Below, piece after piece: positions 34,109-42,345 of a stretch of 64,000 nucleotides of DNA. How positions within the stretch are numbered: the first letter of the stretch is position 1; every line of letters begins with the position of its first letter. The stretch spans positions 3,460,611-3,524,610 of the forward strand of contig NZ_LT629781.1 of NCBI RefSeq assembly GCF_900105685.1, written 5' to 3'. Source of the stretch: Verrucomicrobium sp. GAS474 (GTDB lineage Bacteria > Verrucomicrobiota > Verrucomicrobiia > Methylacidiphilales > GAS474). The position numbers and the translations under genes are program-made. Under the pieces are notes generated by a model that made no database searches, was not told the DNA's origin, and saw only the letters and a list, made by a program, of their open reading frames with translations.

Positions 34109-34896
34109 GGATTTGTGGGGGGAATCGCCGGAGTCGAAGAACTCGCCGACATGGAGGGGAGAACCGCCGCCATCAACTTGGGATCAACCTTCGCCAGTTC
34201 CGTCGCCACCAGACCGGCGATGGCCTTCGCTCCCTTCGTGGTAAAGTGGGTGCGGTCGGGCTTGCCCTGCTGGTCGGCATTGCTGACGGTGTTCATCGTG
34301 AGCGTATCGCTCGCCTTCTCGCCGAGCGATTCGAAGAAGACGCCGCTCGCCTGGTAGAGATCGACGAGGGGGGTATCGACTTCCTTCGCCACCTCGCGCA
34401 TCGCCGTCACGTAGGGCTCCAGTTCCGTGGTGAGGTGGCCCGATTCGTCGAACGTCCGCCGGTGGACCGGCGTGACGAGGACCGCGACGATCCCACTCGC
34501 CCTCGCCTCGGCGATGTAACGCTTGAGGTTCTCGCGGAAGTCGGTGGCGGCGTCGGTCGCTTCCGGGCGGCTCTTCTCATGGGAATCGTTGTGGCCGAAC
34601 TGGATCAGGACGTAGTCGGGCTTGAAGTCGAGGATCTGCTTCCAGTGGGCAGCGGGAAACGTCTTCGTACTCCTCCCCTTCTCGGCGGTGTTCAGGAACG
34701 TCGTATCGGCCGAGAAATAGGAGGGCAGCTCCTCTCCCCAGCCCTCCTGCCGCGATCCGGCAGGATAATTGCACACCGTCGAATCCCCGATGATCCCGAT
34801 CTTCAGTTTCGAGGCATTCGGAACGTCCTGGGCGATGGCACAACCGCAACCGAAGGTGAGGATCAGCAAGGACCGTACCAGCATGAGGGTTTTCAT
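34105..34896 (-). CDS. SGNH hydrolase, rhamnogalacturonan acetylesterase-like (CE12)
   Basis: The protein has 263 residues from ATG 34896, which starts a good signal peptide (KTLMLVRSLLILTFGCGCA). A TTG at 34914, overlapping the upstream stop as TTGA, would add six residues. Catalytic blocks are KIGIIGDSTVCNYP (Ser39), NTAEKGRSTKTF, VLIQFGHNDSHEK and KPDRTHFTTKGA with the Asp/His pair. All residues expected for an active CE12 enzyme are present. It is the fourth SGNH-type esterase in the island. It is translationally coupled to the GH43 gene downstream. Confidence 0.88.
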   Translation of the reverse strand: MKTLMLVRSLLILTFGCGCAIAQDVPNASKLKIGIIGDSTVCNYPAGSRQEGWGEELPSYFSADTTFLNTAEKGRSTKTFPAAHWKQILDFKPDYVLIQFGHNDSHEKSRPEATDAATDFRENLKRYIAEARASGIVAVLVTPVHRRTFDESGHLTTELEPYVTAMREVAKEVDTPLVDLYQASGVFFESLGEKASDTLTMNTVSNADQQGKPDRTHFTTKGAKAIAGLVATELAKVDPKLMAAVLPSMSASSSTPAIPPTNP

Positions 34897-34910
34897 AAAA
34901 AAGGCAGACC

Positions 34911-36212
34911 TCAATCGAGGCGCACCCGCTCAAATCGGGGGGCCAGAAGATGATTCACGACAAACGCCAGGATGTAGGCACCCGAGCAAAAGCCGAAGAG
35001 GATCGCGTAGCCCTCCGTGAAGCGGTCGAGGATCACCCCCGAGACAATGGGGAAGATCATCGCCCCGATCGATCCGGCCATCCCGCCGAGGCCGACGATC
35101 GCGGCCACCGCCCGCTTCGGGAACATGTCCGAGACCGTCGAGTAAAGGTTCGCCGACCAGGCCTGGTGGGCGGCCCCGGCCAAACCGATGAGAATCACCG
35201 CCGTCCAATCCCCGACCCGCGTGGCGAAAGCGATGGGAACGACGCAGAGCGCGAAGAGCGCCATACCGGTCTTCCGCGCGCGGGTGACCGTCCAGCCCAG
35301 CTTGACGAGCCATCCCGTAACCCAGCCGCCGAAAAGGCTTAGCACCGTGACGATCCCGTAGACGCCGACGAGGAGCGCCCAGCTTCCCTTGATGTCGAGG
35401 CCGCGCGTCTTCTTGAAGAAGTCGGGGAGCCAGATCAGGAAGAACCACCAGATCGGATCGGTCAGGAACTTGCCCGCGATGAAGGACCACGCCTCGCGAT
35501 GGCGCAAGACCTCGCGCCACGTCATCGCCGCCCCGGCGTCGCCCGGATCGCCGGGGTCGGACTCGATATGGGCCAGCTCGGCCTCGGAGACGCGATCCGA
35601 ACGCGTGGGGTCGTCGAAGAAGCGCCACCAGAGGAACAGCCAGACCACGCCAGTGAGGCCGACGAGGACGTAGGCTCCGTGCCAGCCGAGCGAGAGGGCG
35701 ATGGGCGGAATGATCGCCGGGGCCAGCGTCGCCCCCACGTTCGCGCCCGAGTTGAATAGGCTCGTCGCCAAGGCCCGCTCCGCCCGGGGGAACCACTGTG
35801 CCACCGCCTTGATCGCTCCCGGGAAATTCCCCCCCTCGCCCAGCCCGAGCGCCACTCGCGCCACAGCAAAGCTGCCGATGCCGCCCACGAGCGCATGCCC
35901 GACCGCGGCGATGCTCCACGCTCCGATGGAAAGGGCGTAGCCACGCTTCGTCCCCCAGCGGTCGATCAGCCAGCCGAAGAAGAGGAGACTGACGCCGTAG
36001 GCAGCCTGGAATCCGGCGTTGATCGCGCCGAACTGGGTCGCCGTCCACCCCATCTGATCGTCGAGGATCGGCTTGAGGAGCGAGAGAATCTGGCGATCGA
36101 CGTAGAGAATCGTCGTGGCGAAGAAGAGAAGCGCGCAGATGACCCAGCGGAAGCGCGTCACTCCCATGGGGATCAGTCTGTGCGGCTGCGGGGGGAGGGA
36201 TGCGGATGACAT
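34911..36212 (-). CDS. MFS transporter, hexuronate (ExuT-like) family
   Basis: The protein has 433 residues from ATG 36212. About 12 hydrophobic helices can be traced. VTRFRWVICALLFFATTILYVDRQILSLL and the loop GWLIDRWGTKRGYA are characteristic of the anion:cation symporter group that includes ExuT. So is EGGNFPGAIKAVAQWFPRAERALATSLFNSGANVGA. Both long motifs are seen here in parts. ExuT imports galacturonate or glucuronate with protons, which fits products of GH28, the lyase-like protein and GH115 (its upstream neighbour, 17 bp away). It is the third candidate importer of the island and complements RhaT. Confidence 0.87.
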   Translation of the reverse strand: MSSASLPPQPHRLIPMGVTRFRWVICALLFFATTILYVDRQILSLLKPILDDQMGWTATQFGAINAGFQAAYGVSLLFFGWLIDRWGTKRGYALSIGAWSIAAVGHALVGGIGSFAVARVALGLGEGGNFPGAIKAVAQWFPRAERALATSLFNSGANVGATLAPAIIPPIALSLGWHGAYVLVGLTGVVWLFLWWRFFDDPTRSDRVSEAELAHIESDPGDPGDAGAAMTWREVLRHREAWSFIAGKFLTDPIWWFFLIWLPDFFKKTRGLDIKGSWALLVGVYGIVTVLSLFGGWVTGWLVKLGWTVTRARKTGMALFALCVVPIAFATRVGDWTAVILIGLAGAAHQAWSANLYSTVSDMFPKRAVAAIVGLGGMAGSIGAMIFPIVSGVILDRFTEGYAILFGFCSGAYILAFVVNHLLAPRFERVRLD

Positions 36213-36229
36213 CGTGGAAAGAGGTCGAG

Positions 36230-38716
36230 TTACAGCGTGGACCGGGAAGGCACCGGAACGTTTTCCGGAGGGCCGTAGAAAGAATAGGGCAGCGGCTGCG
36301 ACGAAAGGACGACCTTGTCGTACAGCAACCCGGGATCGAGACTCCAGACCTTGATCGTGTGCCGTCCCGGCGCGGCCAGGGTGTGGGCGCTCGCATGAAT
36401 CGCCGCGCCGCGCAGGACGTTGCCCGACCAGGCTCCCTCCTTCTTGTCGTCGGCGGAGGTCTCGATATCGACCACCGTCGGTTTCTCGTCGTCGATCGCC
36501 ACCGCATAGCGCAATTTCCGCCCGGGATAAACCGCATGGGTGGGCAGGCAATAGAGGGTGACGGTGACCGGGCCGGAGAGCCGGGTTTCGACGTCGTACT
36601 CGAGGCCGGGAGCCTGGGTCGCGATCGACTCGGGAGGGATCGCAACGAAATCGGTCGCCGGCAGGACGCCAACGGCGTTCCCCGATCGCGCCAAGCCATC
36701 GATCACCGTCCACCTCCCCGGCCCCCGATCCATCGCCCGGGCATAGTGCTCCGCCTCCATGGCCAGCGTCCCCTGAGGCCACGCCGGTTCTCCGTCCCCC
36801 GCTTCCTTCGCCGCCGGACCGAAAACCTTCTGCTTCCGGGGGGCGATATCCATCATCAGGGACCACTTCCCGTTTTCGACGGCGTTGTACGCGGCTGTTT
36901 CCTTGCGGATCGCCTCGTAGGCGGCTGTCGATTTCGCGTCGTCTCCCGCTGCGGCGGCAAGGAACTTCTGGTTCATCCGGGCCGCGCCTCGGACCGGGTA
37001 GGCGACGAGTTCGAGGAAGGACGATTTCTGGTTTGCTGCGAGCTTCGCCTCGACGACTTCGAGCTGCTCAAGCAGGCGCGCGAATCTTTCGAGCCGCGCC
37101 GCCCCCTCGGACGGCGTGAAGCGGACTTCCTTGGAGTCGAGATGCTCCGGCTTCGGGGCGTAGTTGAGCCGGTAGTACTCGTCGAGGATCGCGCCGATGG
37201 CGTCGGCATTCTCCGTTCCGAACTGCCGTCCTGCCCAGGCGGCCAGCCACTTCCGCTGGTTGAAGTCCCGCCGCCCGTCGACGTCCCAGGCGAGTTGGAG
37301 GAACCATTCCATGCCGATTTCCCCCGGCTTGATATCGCCAACGTTGGCGATCCAAACGTTGCGCGTCCCGTAATCGTAGGCCTTCGTCATCTCCTCCCAG
37401 GTCAGGGCGGGGGGCGTGGTGCAAAGCCAGAGATAGTCGGCGGGGCTGCCCCAGTAGGAGAGATGGTAGTAGACTCCCGCGCCGCCGGAACGCTTCTGTT
37501 CCCCGGCATCGGAAAGTTGGCGGATGTAGCCGTAGTTGTCGTCGACCCAGACCAGAGTGACATCCTCCGGCACACGTAGCCCCGCCTGATAGATCTTCAG
37601 CACCTCCTTGTAGGGGACGAAGATCTGGCCGACCTTCGCAAGGTCCGGGTTCACGAGGCGGGAGAGCATGTCCCGCTGGTCGGCGAAGATCTTCTCCATG
37701 AGCCGGGCCTTCTCCTCCGTCGTCCCCTTGGCGGGCATCGCGCCGTCGTGGATGCCCCGCATCCCCAGCGTGTAGAGGTTCTCGTAGGCCCCGTTCTCGG
37801 AGACGCGCTCCTCCCAGTACTTCTTCACGTTCTCTCCGTTGGTCTGGTAGTTCCATTCGCCGCGCGAGGCGGCGTCCCACTCGGTGACGTTGTCCCGCAA
37901 CATCGGTTCCGCATGGGACGAGCCCATGACGATCGCGTAGTCGTCGGCCACCCGCTTGTTCTCGGGATAGAGATTGAAGGCCTTCGTGCAAGGATGCATC
38001 GCGGGCCAGATCGTGTTCGCCCGCAGTCGGAGCAGCAGTTCGAAGATCTTCGCGTAGGTCTTGGGGCCGATGTCCTTCGTCTCAGGCTCGAACGTCTTCG
38101 CGGCCCAGGGTTGCAGCCCCCAATCCTCGTCGTTGAGAAAGATGCCGCGATACTTCACCGCCGGAGAAGCCTGGACGTAGCGCCCCGCCTTCACGAAGGC
38201 GGCGGCGCGATGGGTTGCCGGGACGTCGGCCCACCAATACCAGGGCGAGACGCCGAGGGCCTCCGAGAGGCTGAACACCCCGAACGCCGTGCCGCGCCGG
38301 TCGGCCCCGGCGATGACGAGCGCCCGATGGATGCCCGGGACGGGATCGACGACGGTGGCGACCACCCACGATTCCCACTTCCCCTTCACATCCCCCGCGT
38401 CGAACTTCCCTGCCGCCACCAGGCCGTCGATCAGCGGACTCTTGCCCAACGTCCCGACGAAGACCACGTCGGCTCCCGGCTCCGGCGCCGTCGTCCGGAC
38501 TTCGGGTTTGCTCCCTGTCACCCGCTCCACGTCCTCCGAAAGGAGCCGCACCGCGATCTGGACGACCTTGGCGTCACCCGCATCGTAATAAAGAGGCGTC
38601 GCCTTCCCTGCCGCGACGAGAGGAGCGTCCTCGGGGCTGGCTTCCTGCTCGACGATCGGCACCGCGGCGCGCGCCATCCCGACGCCGAGCACCAAAAGCC
38701 AGAGTGCCGTCCTCAT
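36230..38716 (-). CDS. GH115 family alpha-glucuronidase-like protein
   Basis: The protein has 828 residues with a signal peptide of about 17 (MRTALWLLVLGVGMARA). GH115 features include GTLGKSPLIDGL, GADRRGTAFGVFSLSEALGVSPWYWWADVP (in parts), YRGIFLNDEDWGLQPWAAKTF, LRANTIWPAMHPCTKAF, VMGSSHAEPMLRDN and the VWVDDNYGYIRQL block. The C-terminal beta domain is degenerate. GH115 enzymes remove glucuronate or 4-O-methyl-glucuronate from xylan or arabinogalactan; in a pectin locus, the glucuronate decorating arabinogalactan or rhamnogalacturonan side chains is a sensible target. Its start overlaps the upstream GH28 stop (TGATG). Confidence 0.9.
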   Translation of the reverse strand: MRTALWLLVLGVGMARAAVPIVEQEASPEDAPLVAAGKATPLYYDAGDAKVVQIAVRLLSEDVERVTGSKPEVRTTAPEPGADVVFVGTLGKSPLIDGLVAAGKFDAGDVKGKWESWVVATVVDPVPGIHRALVIAGADRRGTAFGVFSLSEALGVSPWYWWADVPATHRAAAFVKAGRYVQASPAVKYRGIFLNDEDWGLQPWAAKTFEPETKDIGPKTYAKIFELLLRLRANTIWPAMHPCTKAFNLYPENKRVADDYAIVMGSSHAEPMLRDNVTEWDAASRGEWNYQTNGENVKKYWEERVSENGAYENLYTLGMRGIHDGAMPAKGTTEEKARLMEKIFADQRDMLSRLVNPDLAKVGQIFVPYKEVLKIYQAGLRVPEDVTLVWVDDNYGYIRQLSDAGEQKRSGGAGVYYHLSYWGSPADYLWLCTTPPALTWEEMTKAYDYGTRNVWIANVGDIKPGEIGMEWFLQLAWDVDGRRDFNQRKWLAAWAGRQFGTENADAIGAILDEYYRLNYAPKPEHLDSKEVRFTPSEGAARLERFARLLEQLEVVEAKLAANQKSSFLELVAYPVRGAARMNQKFLAAAAGDDAKSTAAYEAIRKETAAYNAVENGKWSLMMDIAPRKQKVFGPAAKEAGDGEPAWPQGTLAMEAEHYARAMDRGPGRWTVIDGLARSGNAVGVLPATDFVAIPPESIATQAPGLEYDVETRLSGPVTVTLYCLPTHAVYPGRKLRYAVAIDDEKPTVVDIETSADDKKEGAWSGNVLRGAAIHASAHTLAAPGRHTIKVWSLDPGLLYDKVVLSSQPLPYSFYGPPENVPVPSRSTL

Positions 38717-39984
38717 CAGTGCTTATCCTGATCGAGCCCCGTCCCGCTCGCGTTTTCCAGCGAAAGAAACGGCCCCTTGAAGCCCGAGACGTGGATATCC
38801 CTAAGGGTCACGTTCGAGGCATTCTTGATAATCCAGGGTTCCGAACAGGTGCCAGTGATGTTCTCCAGCACGATCCCGTCGGCCGGATTGTCGGGGGTGG
38901 CCTTGATGGAGACGACGCTTTTGCCGTTCACCCGGGCGTTGGAGATGCGGATGTTCTCGAACTTCGTAAAGCCTTCCGGACCGGCGACTCCCTGGGGATC
39001 GGGGTTGTACTTGTAGTCGGTCTCGACCCAGAGCATCGGCTCGGGACCGACATCGATGTCCTCCGCGACGAAGTCCCTGATGTAGCCCGCCCTTCCCGCC
39101 CGGCTCTTCAACTGGATGGCGACCCAGCCCTGGCTGAACTTGCAGTGGCTCACCCGCACATTGCTGATCCCTCCGGAAAGCTCGCTACCCAGGGCGATGG
39201 CGGCAGCGCCCTTTACGAACGTACAATTCGTGATCGAGATGTCCTCGCAGGGACGCCCCACCTTGACGCCCTCCTGTCCCTTCCCCGACTTGATCGCGAT
39301 ATTGTCGTCGCCCGTCTCAAAGGTACAGTTGTCGATCACCACGTGGCGGCACGAATCGGGATCGACTCCGTCCGAATTCGAGCCGTAGGTCTGGACCATC
39401 AGGTTCCTCACCGTCACGTCCTCGCAGAACGTGGGATGGAAAGTCCAAATATGGGTGCTGTGGAGCGTGGGACCGTCGAGAAGGATCTTTTTGCACTCCG
39501 TGAACTCGATCAGCGTCGGAGCCCTCGGATTCCGCAGAGTGCCGATCTTTGCGTCTCCCTGAATCGTCCCCGCCCCCGTGATCGCGAGATCCTCAGCATG
39601 GTCAGCACGCAGGAGAGCCAGATAAGCAAGTGCCATCAGCCCTTCCCAACGGGCCGTCCCCAACGGGTAATCGGCCTTGTCTCCGCTGCCCTGGAGAACC
39701 GCCTTGGCATCGAGAACAAGGTGGACGTGGCTTTTGAGTTCGATACTTCCCGTCAGATACGTCCCCTCGGGGAAAAGCACTTCCCCTCCCCCGGCCTCGG
39801 CACAGGCGTCGAGAGCCTTCTGGATGGCCAAGGTCTCTTTTGTCACCCCGTCGCCGACGGCACCGAAATCTCTGACATTGAAGCGTCGGGTTTCGTCCCC
39901 CTCTCCATGGGCACCGACCGCAAGGAGAGACGCCCAACCGAAAAGACCTAATCCAGCCAGGAGGAGGGAGCGAAATATTTTCAT
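38716..39984 (-). CDS. GH28 glycoside hydrolase (second copy)
   Basis: The protein has 422 residues from ATG 39984, which opens a signal peptide (KIFRSLLLAGLGLFGWASLL). GH28 hallmarks are FNVRDFGAVGDGVTKETLAIQKALDAC, NSDGVDPDSCRHVVIDNCTF and ETGDDNIAIKSGKGQEGVKV, each seen in parts. The usual GHG histidine motif is replaced by FVKGAAAIALGSELSGG, and IQLKSRAGRAGYI stands for the RIK motif. The first half resembles exo-polygalacturonases more than the other GH28 here, so the two copies probably act on different linkages. It is the first gene of a minus-strand operon behind a phased TTGCAA operator. Confidence 0.9.
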   Translation of the reverse strand: MKIFRSLLLAGLGLFGWASLLAVGAHGEGDETRRFNVRDFGAVGDGVTKETLAIQKALDACAEAGGGEVLFPEGTYLTGSIELKSHVHLVLDAKAVLQGSGDKADYPLGTARWEGLMALAYLALLRADHAEDLAITGAGTIQGDAKIGTLRNPRAPTLIEFTECKKILLDGPTLHSTHIWTFHPTFCEDVTVRNLMVQTYGSNSDGVDPDSCRHVVIDNCTFETGDDNIAIKSGKGQEGVKVGRPCEDISITNCTFVKGAAAIALGSELSGGISNVRVSHCKFSQGWVAIQLKSRAGRAGYIRDFVAEDIDVGPEPMLWVETDYKYNPDPQGVAGPEGFTKFENIRISNARVNGKSVVSIKATPDNPADGIVLENITGTCSEPWIIKNASNVTLRDIHVSGFKGPFLSLENASGTGLDQDKH

Positions 39985-40039
39985 GAAGACACTTTCGCTT
40001 TGGGCGTCGATTATCTTAATGACACCCAGCAGCAGGGCC

Positions 40040-40102
40040 ACACTAGAACACCCTTTTTAAGGAGTCAATTTTTTACCTTCTTTTTGCTGTAATTTTTTGC
40101 AA
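40040..40102. promoter_or_regulatory. Promoter plus phased TTGCAA-box operator (divergent GH28 and GH59 operons)
   Basis: The operator is CTGTAA-TTTT-TTGCAA at 40087-40102. On the minus strand, 18 bp further, TTGACT (40068-40063) and TAGTGT (40045-40040) are 17 bp apart and drive the GH28-GH115-ExuT operon. These are the same -35 and -10 hexamers, and the same distance, as at 12.4 kb. The operator is 39 bp from the ATG of the divergent GH59 gene and may serve both directions. Confidence 0.62.
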
Positions 40103-40140
40103 TACTAATACAACCCCCGCAATTCATCCGTCCTTTTCAC

Positions 40141-42315
40141 ATGAAGCCACCCCTCTTCAGGAATCCGCATGGATGGATCATTTCCCGCGTCTTGCTGCGG
40201 CCCGCCCTCCTCGGGTGGACCCTCGTTCTCAGCCCTATCGTAGCCCACCCCACACCGGAGGAAACGTCTCCCGAAGCTCAGGCAATCGAACTTAGAGGGG
40301 ACGCCGGCGGCAGGCAGTTCGACGGGATCGGTGCCGTGAACGGAGGGGGAGCCACCTCGGTTTTGCTCAAGGATTATCCCGAACCCCAGCGGAGCCAGAT
40401 CCTCGACCTTCTCTTCAAGCCCAAGTTCGGCGCCTCGACGAGCGCGGTCCTGGTTGAAATCCCCGGCGACGCCAATTCCACCCAAGGCTCGATGCCCTCC
40501 CACATGCATGAGCGGGGAGACCTCAGTGCCAGCCGGGGCTATACGTGGTGGATTTTGCAGGAAGCCAAGAAGCGCAATCCCGCCATCACCCTCGACGCCC
40601 TCGCATGGAGCGCTCCGGGGTGGATCGGCAAGGGCCAATTCTGGTCGCAGGACATGTGCGACTACTACGTGAAATGGATTGAGGAACTCAAGAAGGCCTA
40701 CGGTCTCGATCTCGACGCCGTCGGATGCCGCAATGAAAAAGGGGTGAACCTCGATTTCCCCAAGAAACTCCGCGCCACGCTGAACGAAGCCGGCTTTCAG
40801 AAGGTCAAAATCCACGGCTTCGACAATTTCTCGAAGACCAAATTCGACTGGGCCTCCGAAATGCTGACCGACGCGGCGTTGCGCGACTCCGTCGACATCA
40901 TCAGCGCCCATACCTTCCTGGCGATGCCCGCGCCGCCCGAGGTCCGCGCCCTGGCCGACCGGCTGGGCAAGCCGATCTGGAACAGCGAGGAGCACGTCTA
41001 TAAAAAGGGGTTCGACTGCGAAATCAGCATCGTCCAGGCCATGAACGAGAACTTCATCATCAGCGGCGCGACCAAGGTCATGTTCTGGTACGACGTCGCG
41101 GGGGTCTATCCGATGGAACCCTATTCGGAAGATCCGTCCATGCTGCTGGCCCGGTCCCCCTGGAGCGGCCACTATGAGATCCGCGAGGCGCTCTGGGCTT
41201 ACGCCCACTATGGCCAATTCTCCCAGACAGGGTGGCAGTACCTCAACGGCGGTTGCGGCAACCTGAAGGGCGGCGGCACCTTCGTCACGCTGAAGTCCCC
41301 GGAAAACGACTACAGCGTGATCGTCGAAACCAAAGGCGCCCCTTCGCCCCAGCGCGTCCGCTTCACCGTCGGCGGCGGCCTCTCCAGCAAGGAACTTTGC
41401 GTCTGGCGGAGCAACGAGAAAGAGCAATTCGTCCAACAGGAGAAAATCGTTCCAGACCAGGGCAGCTTCACCCTCATTCTGGAGCCCGACTCCGTCTACT
41501 CCCTCTCCACCACCACGGGACAGCAAAAGGGCTCCTTCCCCGACATTCCGCCCGACAAACCCTTCCCCTTCCCCTACTATGAAACCTTCGAGGAATACGG
41601 CTCTCCCGAACAATGGGGATACCTGCCCCGATACACCGCCGATATCAGCGGCGCGTTCGAGATCGCCGAGCGTCCCGATCATCAAGGGAAATGCCTACAC
41701 CAGTCCGTCCCGATCCAGCCACTTTCGTGGGCTCCGGAATGGCTTCCTTACACCATCCTCGGAGATGACCGGTGGAGCGATTACGAGATCAGTGCCGACA
41801 TCTCGCTCGGCCAAGGCGAATCGGGCGGCGTCATGGGTCGCGTGAATCACGTGGGCACCGGCTACGGAACCATCCCCAAAGGCTATTTCCTCCAATTGGC
41901 ATCGGACGGTCAATGCCGCCTCGTCGTCGTTCGGGGTAAAGCCCCCAAGAAACCCGTCGGCGATGTGGAACAACAAGCACTGCTCAAGGCCCAAGGGAAG
42001 CAAGAGGGCGAATGGGGAGAAAAGGTACTGGCCACCGCTTCCCTTCCCAATATCGCCCCGGGCCAGTGGCACAACGTAAAACTCCGTTTCTCAGGATCGG
42101 CGATCACAGGGCTGGTCGATGGCGCGCCCGTCCTTTCGGCCATGGACACCCTCTATCCGCGGGGCATGGCGGGACTGATCGCCGGGGGAGGGAAAACCTT
42201 CAGCGGCGCCTATTTCGACAACCTGCTCATCCACGCCCCCGATGCTCCCCTTCCCTCGCCGACGCCGGCCAATGCAGGAACAGCCCCTCTGTATAAAAGC
42301 CAGGACAAACCCTAG
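40141..42315 (+). CDS. GH59 family beta-galactosidase (galactocerebrosidase-like)
   Basis: The protein has 724 residues with a signal peptide or anchor near residues 12-36. From residue 57 it follows animal galactocerebrosidase closely: FDGIGAVNGGGATSVLL, YPEPQRSQILDLLFKPKFGAS, EAKKRNPAITLDALAWSAPGWIG (in parts). The acid/base is Glu199 in GCRNEKGVN and the nucleophile Glu283 in IWNSEEHV; PWSGHYEIREALWAYAHYGQF follows. A beta-sandwich and a lectin-like domain (about 500-700, ILGDDRWSDYEISADISL) complete the GALC architecture. GH59 cleaves terminal beta-galactose; in this context the target is likely galactan or arabinogalactan side chains and not a lipid. It is the first gene of the plus-strand operon with PL4 and GH2. 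Confidence 0.88.
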   Translation: MKPPLFRNPHGWIISRVLLRPALLGWTLVLSPIVAHPTPEETSPEAQAIELRGDAGGRQFDGIGAVNGGGATSVLLKDYPEPQRSQILDLLFKPKFGASTSAVLVEIPGDANSTQGSMPSHMHERGDLSASRGYTWWILQEAKKRNPAITLDALAWSAPGWIGKGQFWSQDMCDYYVKWIEELKKAYGLDLDAVGCRNEKGVNLDFPKKLRATLNEAGFQKVKIHGFDNFSKTKFDWASEMLTDAALRDSVDIISAHTFLAMPAPPEVRALADRLGKPIWNSEEHVYKKGFDCEISIVQAMNENFIISGATKVMFWYDVAGVYPMEPYSEDPSMLLARSPWSGHYEIREALWAYAHYGQFSQTGWQYLNGGCGNLKGGGTFVTLKSPENDYSVIVETKGAPSPQRVRFTVGGGLSSKELCVWRSNEKEQFVQQEKIVPDQGSFTLILEPDSVYSLSTTTGQQKGSFPDIPPDKPFPFPYYETFEEYGSPEQWGYLPRYTADISGAFEIAERPDHQGKCLHQSVPIQPLSWAPEWLPYTILGDDRWSDYEISADISLGQGESGGVMGRVNHVGTGYGTIPKGYFLQLASDGQCRLVVVRGKAPKKPVGDVEQQALLKAQGKQEGEWGEKVLATASLPNIAPGQWHNVKLRFSGSAITGLVDGAPVLSAMDTLYPRGMAGLIAGGGKTFSGAYFDNLLIHAPDAPLPSPTPANAGTAPLYKSQDKP

Positions 42316-42345
42316 ACCACATTTCGTGAACCCCGACCTTTCCGA

